Source: Candidatus Poribacteria bacterium
Lineage (GTDB): Bacteria > Poribacteria > WGA-4E > WGA-3G
NCBI GenBank assembly: GCA_009845505.1
Contig: VXZL01000428.1
Span: 1 to 11,193, forward strand
Length of the DNA: 11,193 nucleotides
Direction of reading: 5' to 3'
Each line of letters starts with the position of its first letter. Position 1 is the first letter of the stretch. The position numbers were made by a program, and so were the translations under genes. Below, one piece after another: positions 1-5,474 of the stretch. The notes beneath the pieces are model-generated. The model was given only the letters and a program-made list of their open reading frames with translations. It had not been told where the DNA came from and searched no databases.

Positions 1-38
1 TAAGATAATAAGAAAAAAAAGAAAAAAGGAAAGGACTG
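1..38 (+). promoter_or_regulatory. A-rich leader and ribosome binding site of the MerR/B12 gene
   Basis: The 38 bases before the first gene are almost all A and G. An AAGGA at 26-30 lies 8 nt before the ATG at 39 and is the best Shine-Dalgarno candidate; a second AAGGA at 31-35 is only 3 nt from the start, probably too close. No promoter can be judged because the window begins here. Confidence 0.6.
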
Positions 39-1007
39 ATGACGGATCAACATAAACACGGTATTAAAACCGTTGCTATTCAGACAGGATTAACACAACT
101 TATCATTCGGGCATGGGAAAAGCGATACAACGTCGTCACACCGCTGCGAACCGAAACGAATCGTCGTCTCTATTCCGATGCGGATATCTCGCGACTCACG
201 TTGCTTCGTCTCGCGACTCAGGCAGGACATAGTATTGGACGAATAGCAAATCTATCGACCGAAGAACTTCTGGAACTCATTGGAACGGGTGGGACGGTTG
301 TGCAGTCCGCTGCAATCGCAAAAGAGGATGTCTCACAGGAAACATCCCTTCATTTTTACATCGCTTCGTGCATCGCAGCGATTAAAAGATTTGAGATGCA
401 AGCACTCGAATCAACACTCTTCGCCGCATCAGTCGCATTTAGCCAACCTGTTTTCCTTGAAAAGTTGATCACACCGCTGATGCAGAAAATTGGTGAACAA
501 TGGAAAGCAGGAACGTTACGGATCGCACACGAACATCTTGCCACTGCAGTTGTCCGAACACTGTTGGGCAGCATCTCTCAAGGATCTGATGTATCCGCCG
601 CAATGCCAAATTTAGTGGTCGCGACGCCACGGGGTCAACTCCACGAAATCGGTGCCTTAATTGCCGGAACAACTGCAGCGTCGCACGGGTGGCGAGTCAC
701 CTACCTCGGTCCCAACCTACCAGCTGAAGAGATTGTAGGGTGTGCAGTGCAAAATGGGGCAAAGGCGATCGGGTTGAGCATCGTTTACCCGACAGATGAC
801 CCCCTTATGGCAAATGAATTACGGAAAATTCGACGCGGAATTCAAGCAGATGTTGCCCTGTTTGTCGGGGGGGCGGGGGCAATCGCCTACGACTCCGTCA
901 TTAACGTTATTGGCGCGGTGAGAATCAATGACATGCCAACTTTCCGCACCGAACTCGAAGCCTTGCGTGCGCAACAGAACGCGTCAGTAGCATCGGAGGA
1001 ATCGTAG
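39..1007 (+). CDS. MerR-family transcriptional regulator with cobalamin-binding domain (CarH/LitR-like, putative B12 photoreceptor)
   Basis: This 322-residue protein has the three-part layout of CarH/LitR regulators. Residues ~8-77 are a MerR winged helix-turn-helix (IRAWEKRY, then NRRLYSDADI). Residues ~104-178 are the helical B12-binding cap. Residues ~190-308 are a Rossmann-type B12-binding domain. The cap holds W155-x9-E165-H166, the motif that in CarH packs against the adenosyl group of coenzyme B12 and underlies light sensing. The B12 domain has H202 (in LHEIG) where the lower axial cobalt ligand is expected; the acidic residue of the usual D/E-x-H-x-x-G is Gln (Q200). By family precedent it is a cytoplasmic repressor that binds DNA as an AdoCbl tetramer in the dark and is released by light. 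The ATG at 39 is supported by a purine-rich RBS. Its target is unknown: no carotenoid, photolyase or B12 gene lies in the window, and the neighbours are convergent. A B12-level sensor without light response remains possible. Confidence 0.9.
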   Translation: MTDQHKHGIKTVAIQTGLTQLIIRAWEKRYNVVTPLRTETNRRLYSDADISRLTLLRLATQAGHSIGRIANLSTEELLELIGTGGTVVQSAAIAKEDVSQETSLHFYIASCIAAIKRFEMQALESTLFAASVAFSQPVFLEKLITPLMQKIGEQWKAGTLRIAHEHLATAVVRTLLGSISQGSDVSAAMPNLVVATPRGQLHEIGALIAGTTAASHGWRVTYLGPNLPAEEIVGCAVQNGAKAIGLSIVYPTDDPLMANELRKIRRGIQADVALFVGGAGAIAYDSVINVIGAVRINDMPTFRTELEALRAQQNASVASEES

Positions 1008-1028
1008 CGGAAAGACTATCTTCGTTCA

Positions 1029-1049
1029 AGTTGCCAGTTATTGATTGTT
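1029..1049. repeat. Weak period-7 repeat (degenerate heptamers)
   Basis: Three consecutive heptamers, AGTTGCC, AGTTATT and GATTGTT, share a core but are degenerate. Alone this would not be called. It is listed because clearer period-7 tracts occur at four other places in the window, three of them also at gene borders. Confidence 0.25.
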
Positions 1050-1121
1050 GAACAAGAGTTGTATGGTAACAGAAACCACTTCGTTACGCTCGCGTCTTTA
1101 ACCAATATCTGATAACGGAAA

Positions 1122-1138
1122 GGATTTCGCAGAAATCC
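1122..1138. terminator. Hairpin GGATTTC-gca-GAAATCC between convergent genes, possible weak terminator
   Basis: A perfect 7-bp stem with a 3-nt loop sits 115 nt beyond the regulator stop and 26 nt beyond the hydrolase stop. On the minus strand it is followed by TTT only, and on the plus strand by no T run, so a canonical intrinsic terminator is not well supported. It could also be part of an interspersed repeat. Confidence 0.35.
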
Positions 1139-1163
1139 GTACCGAGAATTGTTCTTTCAATAA

Positions 1164-3356
1164 CTATTCCCCTCGGATCGCTTGTCGTAAGATTCTCATC
1201 TGTTCAAGTGTTGCAGATGAGACTTTTCCATCCTGGGTAATCCCCATGTTCATTGTAATTACCAACTTCTGGGCAATACAGGTCTGCACATAATCAATAA
1301 GCCGCTGAGTAGCAAACAGGGGTGCAGCAATATCGGTATCTGGATATCCGTGCTGCCAAGGGTCATCGAGAAAAATCAAGCCGTGCGGTTGTAGTCCGCC
1401 TGCACTGCCACCCTCTGCAAAGAAACTTGCTGGTGGATTCACGAGCGGACCGCCAAACTCACCCGCATAGTACTCTTGAAATTCAGTCGTTTTGGGGAGA
1501 ATCCAACTGTTCCAAGCGACAATGCGTTCGGGATTGCCAACCTTGGTCGCCTCATACAACTCTTCAAACGGCTGAAGCGGATACCGATCGTCGAACCAGT
1601 ACCCCGCAATTTTTTTACCATAGCGAATACCGATCTCGGTAAGAATGTCACGCTCAATTTTGAAGAACCCTGACTTGTCTTGACGTAAAAACCCAGCGGC
1701 TTTCATCCACCCTGTATCCCCAACGCCATGATGGAAATAAAGAATAAGGGGTATATCATGTTCTTGCAGTTTGTCAGCCATCTCTCCAATTAGATCGCGT
1801 CTACACGTGCGTTCCGGCATAACCGCTTCGATCGATTTCAACGGAGCAGGGAAATGCATAACTCCGTGGACAGAAGTGAAAATAACGTAGCCTGCCCCAG
1901 TTTCACGTACCATATCGGCGAAAGTATCGATGTCAAAAGCGTTCACCGCTGCTGGATAGGATTTTTGTGAACCCCGCAACGGCTGCGTCGTTGTTGACCA
2001 GTGGAACATTACGCCATATTTCGCCTCGACGAACCAATCGGTATTCGCTCGTATTTCTTGAGCCTTCTTCCTTGAAGCAATCGTTGCTTTTGCTGCCGAG
2101 GGTGAAATCAGCTCAAGCGAATGGACTTTTATGTTTTCTACAGAGTTTGCCTTTCCGATGAGGCGCAGCGTAATTGTACTTTCACCTTCGGGAATGTGCA
2201 ATGTCTCCTGAAGCGGTATCCTTTCAAAATTCTGCGAATCCCCTGCCCATCCGGTTGTTTGGCGGACTATCCAAGTAATTTTGCCGTGTCTTGTGATAAT
2301 CTCGAACGCCGAACCTATTGCATCGGCATCGGCAGTATAAGTTAGCGCAATTTCATAATCAGAAGACCCCTGGAATTTCACCTTCCATGAGAGTGAAGCG
2401 GATGGTTTGTTCCAACCCTCAATCCAGTCCTGTGCCTGCAAGTGCGCAAGACCGGCATCTGTCTTGGCACTGTCCCCAAAAAGATAGATAACCGACGAAG
2501 GATCTGCTTCAACCAACCGCGGTTTCTTAAGCGTAGCGGGATCTCCCTCAATATCAAGAACGACGATGTCATCAATACCGTTTTGGTATTCCTCTGGAAC
2601 CACGATCAAAAGTCCCCACGGATGTTGTCGCACGATTCCCCACAAAGTGCCGTCTACCGTGGGATTTCCCAGAATCCAAGCGTTCTTCACCACCCGATCG
2701 GTGATTGCTGGAAGCGTGATATTGTTCTTTCCAGCCCAAGAAAGCACATGAACGTAGATTCTGCCATCCTTGTAGGTTGTGACGTATTGGTCGGTGGGTT
2801 CAAATGGACCACCGCGAGTATTGATGATCGATTCCCCGTTCTCCTTAATCCACTCTTGAATCACTTCGTTTGCTCCAGGGAATCTGGACCTTTTCTGGCT
2901 ATCCGACAATGGATTGACATTGATCTCTAAATCGCTACCCGCTGCATGCACCATATCTACAATCAACGCCTTGGCGGTTCCTTGATTACGCATAATTTCC
3001 TCCTCTGTGTGTGCAGCAAAAACCAGGCAGTTGAGCGCAAGTAAAATCGCAAAGAACGGACTTAGTTCGCGACGCTTTTCAACTTTCTGGCACACCTTGT
3101 TATGGGCATCTGCCTGCGCATTGAAATAGGTATGTGATGCCGATTTGACGGTAAAGCCCTCTTTTTTGCTGCCAGGGTCTACACCCACAGCAATCTCTTG
3201 ATTACATCGTTTTGAAGGTTCTCTGTTGAGTCTTACATAGAATACGCCGTTGCTCCAAAACGGTGTTGCCTTGCCTGATTTTATTCGCTTCGCTGCCCTG
3301 GAAGGACGTGTAGGCATCAATGGCTTTTGATTCTTATCTACAACTGGGACAAACAT
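1164..3356 (-). CDS. Chimeric protein: IscB N-terminal fragment, signal-like segment, partial GH29, CBM-like domain, GH29-like catalytic domain
   Basis: This single 730-codon frame is a mosaic. Residues 1-97 match an IscB N-terminus (KPLMP at 11-15, GVDPGSK with D60). Residues 99-115 are a hydrophobic stretch like a signal-peptide core (FFAILLALNCLVFAA). Residues ~124-270 resemble the end of a GH29 alpha-L-fucosidase catalytic barrel plus its C-terminal beta domain (INVNPL, NGESI, TRGGPF, IDDIVVLDIEGD). Residues ~303-418 look like a beta-sandwich carbohydrate-binding domain. Residues ~437-730 look like the GH29 catalytic barrel (KYGVMFHW, YWFDD, ending in a TMNMGITQDGKVS-type segment); D589 is the nucleophile candidate, while the usual HH pair reads VHG. 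GH29 enzymes cleave alpha-L-fucosides, usually outside the cytoplasm. As translated from 3356, the signal-like segment would be buried behind 98 residues; an in-frame GTG at 3095 (V88) would give a KVEKRRE-containing n-region and a plausible signal peptide. It may be active from that start, or a rearranged pseudogene. Sure of the domains, unsure of function. Confidence 0.75.
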   Translation of the reverse strand: MFVPVVDKNQKPLMPTRPSRAAKRIKSGKATPFWSNGVFYVRLNREPSKRCNQEIAVGVDPGSKKEGFTVKSASHTYFNAQADAHNKVCQKVEKRRELSPFFAILLALNCLVFAAHTEEEIMRNQGTAKALIVDMVHAAGSDLEINVNPLSDSQKRSRFPGANEVIQEWIKENGESIINTRGGPFEPTDQYVTTYKDGRIYVHVLSWAGKNNITLPAITDRVVKNAWILGNPTVDGTLWGIVRQHPWGLLIVVPEEYQNGIDDIVVLDIEGDPATLKKPRLVEADPSSVIYLFGDSAKTDAGLAHLQAQDWIEGWNKPSASLSWKVKFQGSSDYEIALTYTADADAIGSAFEIITRHGKITWIVRQTTGWAGDSQNFERIPLQETLHIPEGESTITLRLIGKANSVENIKVHSLELISPSAAKATIASRKKAQEIRANTDWFVEAKYGVMFHWSTTTQPLRGSQKSYPAAVNAFDIDTFADMVRETGAGYVIFTSVHGVMHFPAPLKSIEAVMPERTCRRDLIGEMADKLQEHDIPLILYFHHGVGDTGWMKAAGFLRQDKSGFFKIERDILTEIGIRYGKKIAGYWFDDRYPLQPFEELYEATKVGNPERIVAWNSWILPKTTEFQEYYAGEFGGPLVNPPASFFAEGGSAGGLQPHGLIFLDDPWQHGYPDTDIAAPLFATQRLIDYVQTCIAQKLVITMNMGITQDGKVSSATLEQMRILRQAIRGE
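2999..3006 (-). promoter_or_regulatory. Internal Shine-Dalgarno-like AGAGGAGG before an in-frame ATG (M122 of the chimera)
   Basis: The codons for T117-E120 happen to spell AGAGGAGG on the minus strand, 5 nt before an in-frame ATG at 2993. This is a stronger ribosome binding site than that of the long frame. A product from here would lack both the IscB piece and the hydrophobic segment and would be a 609-residue cytoplasmic protein. It may be coincidence, since the ATG falls inside a region homologous to GH29. Confidence 0.4.
3066..3356 (-). mobile_element. iscB: 5' fragment of an IscB-type (IS200/IS605-associated) nuclease gene: PLMP domain, RuvC-I, start of bridge helix
   Basis: The first ~97 codons carry the signatures of IscB/RRXRR proteins: an opening VPVVDKNQKPLMP (PLMP domain), a basic segment RAAKRIKSGKA, then AVGVDPGSKKEGF, whose D60 corresponds to the RuvC-I catalytic Asp, and finally VEKRREL, which resembles the start of the Arg-rich bridge helix. 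Similarity stops at about residue 98, and RuvC-II, HNH and RuvC-III are missing, so no nuclease activity is expected. Complete IscB is roughly 400-500 residues and is guided by an omega-RNA encoded next to the gene. No transposase is present. The intact start and RBS suggest that the iscB end was joined to a pre-existing gene by insertion and deletion or by recombination. Confidence 0.85.
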
Positions 3357-3365
3357 AGTTTGTAA

Positions 3366-3372
3366 CTTCCTT
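3366..3372 (-). promoter_or_regulatory. Ribosome binding site AAGGAAG of the iscB-derived start
   Basis: AAGGAAG on the minus strand ends 9 nt before the ATG at 3356. It supports this ATG as a real translation start and fits the idea that the iscB translation signals were kept when the gene was truncated. Confidence 0.6.
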
Positions 3373-3392
3373 GGGATATGTATTTCCCCTTT

Positions 3393-5372
3393 TTAGAATC
3401 TCCCAAAGACACGCACAAAAATTTCCATGTAATTCTGGTCGTTAACATCACCGATTGCCCGTTGATCTATGTACCGCGCACCGATATGCAGAAACATCCG
3501 CTTTTCGTAAGCGACAAAACTCTTCTCCATTTCAGCCAACAAGGCTTGACGGACAAAATCGTTATCGTTCTCACGCATATCATTGAACAAGAGAATTTGC
3601 CCCCCACCGGTTAGCTTGATGGTTTTCGTAAACTGGTAGACAACCTTGAGGATAAGTGCGGGTGCCATATCGCGGACATTTGCGCGTTCAATTTGGCGTA
3701 GTCGGAGGCGACGGGAGACCTCCTCACCGTCAATCTCTCCAGTTAGGGAAAGGTATTCCAACCGGTCCTCCGCCATTCGGAAGCCATTACGGACAGTGTA
3801 CTTGAACATTGGGCTAATCTCAAGCGACTTGGTAGGACGCATACGGTACAAGGTTTTGAAGATACCCACTTCGTAATGCTGGTTGTCTTTATCAAAGTCG
3901 TAGTCGTACTGAACTTTAGCGCGAGCTGTGGTGACCATCCGGTCAATTCCTAAGTATTCCCAAGTGATTTTGGCAGTGTTAATCAGGTCGTTCTGCATCA
4001 GCAGCGGATCCTTGCGTCGTTTTTCGACTTCAGTCCCGCCATCAACACCAAAGAACTGAACATCACCATCTTCTTCCATCTCCCAGACTTCCGGCTGTGA
4101 TCGATAGAGGTGTTCGTCTTGCCTACTTAAAAATCCAGCGTAATACCACGTTTCGTCAGGGATTCGATCTTTCACCAACTTCAGCTCATTCTCAAAAACG
4201 AGCGAAGAGGCGTGTGGAAGTTCTTTTTGATAAACGAGATTAGCGAACGCTTTCGTTGAGGTTGGCGTATTTCTGAGTCTGATATTTTCTTCGATTTGAA
4301 ACCCCAGATCCAGGTCAACAACACTCGTCTGCTGACTGATCTTGCGGTTCATGAAAAGCCGTACACCTTGAAGTCCAACATCGAATTCATAATTCGGATC
4401 CTTATCATTCTCCTCTTCGTCCCGAATGCCGTTGTTGTTCCGATCGCTCTCATCAAGGAAATCCTCGTCAACATCAAAAAGCAGAATATCATCCTCATAG
4501 TCGAAGATACCGTTGTTATTCTTATCAAGGTCTCCGGGGATAATCAGGGAGGGAGGATCAAGCGGTGTGTTATCGGAGTAGCGGTCTTGATCGTCATTAT
4601 CGCCAACTGAACGAGAGGCATCGAACCGTGGGCCGACGCGAAACACTTCTGCCTGAAAGATGGCATCACCAACGGTTTGGAAGGCTTTGAAAACGGTCGT
4701 TGTCGCATCAAAGCGCGACCGCAAGTTTTTCCGCAACGCGCTTTTCGGTGTAACAGCCACTTCTGCTTTTATACCGTAGTTGGTAAAATTGGTTTCCAAA
4801 TCCACCGCCCATACGGGTGTTTCGCGGAAGTACCAAGAGAGTCCTAACTGCGATTTTCCAAACTTTGTAACCTCACGTAAACCGATACCTGACCCTTCCA
4901 TTGTCCCCTCTTGTCCGTTCAGTCGGTTAAGCAATCCAGGGACCATGAGAATTGTCCAATCGGTGCGATTCGAGCGGACCTCCCAACGGACACCGCTTAA
5001 GTCAATCTGATCAAAGGTGAATTTTGTGAAGGTCGTCGGGACTTCTCCGAGACTCAGGATATTTTTGACGCTACCCGCTGTCTCCTCAATCACCATGACA
5101 CTGTGGAAACCCCGCCGAAAGAGACGATCAAAATCAAAACGGTCTTGTCTAACGCGTTCTTCCTCCGTATCTGCAAGGAAGTTCCGTCTGTTTGTGAAAT
5201 CATACTCGACACGTCCAGAAAGAAACAACTTGCCGAATAGACTGTACACATCCTCTGCCTCAGCCCGGAACGTGAGGGAACAACAAAGCAAGACTTTTAA
5301 GAAAAAAAGGAAACTTTTAACAGGAAAATAAGGACCGAGCCAGGACTTTCGGTTGTCTGTATTTATTTCCAT
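3393..5372 (-). CDS. Predicted outer-membrane beta-barrel protein with two calcium-loop motifs (family not recognised)
   Basis: This 659-residue protein starts with a basic n-region and a hydrophobic signal core (residues ~19-35, ending near AEAED), so it is exported. The rest alternates short amphipathic strands with polar turns and ends in VRVFGRF; a C-terminal Phe is the recognition mark for BAM-dependent insertion of outer-membrane barrels. Two acidic loops match EF-hand or thrombospondin-3 spacing: D283-N285-N287-G288-D291-D294 and D310-N312-N314-G315-D318-E321 (nucleotides ~4398-4532). They would sit in one extracellular or periplasmic loop and may bind Ca2+. I do not recognise the family or a substrate. 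It lies between the propeller lipoprotein gene (95-bp gap) and the chimeric hydrolase gene (36-bp gap), on the same strand, which suggests an envelope role. No Shine-Dalgarno precedes the ATG; a heptamer array occupies that place. No alternative ATG lies ahead of the signal core. Confidence 0.75.
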   Translation of the reverse strand: MEINTDNRKSWLGPYFPVKSFLFFLKVLLCCSLTFRAEAEDVYSLFGKLFLSGRVEYDFTNRRNFLADTEEERVRQDRFDFDRLFRRGFHSVMVIEETAGSVKNILSLGEVPTTFTKFTFDQIDLSGVRWEVRSNRTDWTILMVPGLLNRLNGQEGTMEGSGIGLREVTKFGKSQLGLSWYFRETPVWAVDLETNFTNYGIKAEVAVTPKSALRKNLRSRFDATTTVFKAFQTVGDAIFQAEVFRVGPRFDASRSVGDNDDQDRYSDNTPLDPPSLIIPGDLDKNNNGIFDYEDDILLFDVDEDFLDESDRNNNGIRDEEENDKDPNYEFDVGLQGVRLFMNRKISQQTSVVDLDLGFQIEENIRLRNTPTSTKAFANLVYQKELPHASSLVFENELKLVKDRIPDETWYYAGFLSRQDEHLYRSQPEVWEMEEDGDVQFFGVDGGTEVEKRRKDPLLMQNDLINTAKITWEYLGIDRMVTTARAKVQYDYDFDKDNQHYEVGIFKTLYRMRPTKSLEISPMFKYTVRNGFRMAEDRLEYLSLTGEIDGEEVSRRLRLRQIERANVRDMAPALILKVVYQFTKTIKLTGGGQILLFNDMRENDNDFVRQALLAEMEKSFVAYEKRMFLHIGARYIDQRAIGDVNDQNYMEIFVRVFGRF

Positions 5373-5380
5373 ATCGTATT

Positions 5381-5411
5381 GGCTATCGGCTATCGGCTAT
5401 CGGCTATCGGC
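5381..5411. repeat. Tandem heptamer array (GGCTATC) x4.4 upstream of the barrel gene
   Basis: Four perfect copies of GGCTATC (5381-5387, 5388-5394, 5395-5401, 5402-5408) plus GGC. The array begins 9 bp upstream of the start codon of the minus-strand barrel gene, so it fills the region where a ribosome binding site would be expected. It could form by strand slippage, or could be a member of a dispersed heptamer family. Confidence 0.9.
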
Positions 5412-5453
5412 AAGAAACCTTATAGCGGTTGCCCACACTTTACATACCACAAA

Positions 5454-5474
5454 CTGATGGCTGACGGCTATCTC
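5454..5474. repeat. Degenerate heptamer repeat overlapping the propeller gene stop codon
   Basis: CTGATGG, CTGACGG and CTATCTC continue with a 7-bp period, and GGCTATC is shared with the array at 5381-5411. The stop codon of the propeller gene (TAG, 5468-5470 on the minus strand) lies inside the third unit, so the repeat contributes the end of the reading frame. Confidence 0.6.

Larger units (their letters stand above)
1008..1163. other. Convergent intergenic region with small hairpin, no gene seen
   Basis: This 156-bp gap lies between the 3' ends of the regulator gene and the chimeric hydrolase gene. I see no coding frame or RNA gene in it. It contains a perfect 7-bp inverted repeat (1122-1138), a looser GTAAC/GTTAC pair (1066-1070 with 1083-1087) and a weak period-7 stretch near 1029-1049. 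Confidence 0.6.

Noticed and set aside
2442..2930. A 162-codon open frame on the plus strand opposite the chimeric hydrolase
   Set aside because: It lies wholly antisense to recognisable GH29 and CBM-like sequence and shows no protein-family features.
1164..3356. A complete, active IscB or Cas9-like nuclease
   Set aside because: After residue ~98 there is no RuvC-II, HNH or RuvC-III motif; the rest is hydrolase-like sequence.
3000..3400. A full IS200/IS605 element
   Set aside because: No TnpA-like transposase frame and no recognisable element ends flank the iscB piece.
3357..3700. An omega-RNA upstream of the iscB fragment
   Set aside because: Only 36 bp separate the fragment from the next gene, and the DNA beyond codes for the barrel protein's C-terminus up to its terminal Phe. 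There is no room for a normal omega-RNA.
5381..5411. A CRISPR array
   Set aside because: The repeat unit is 7 bp with no spacers; it is a simple tandem repeat.
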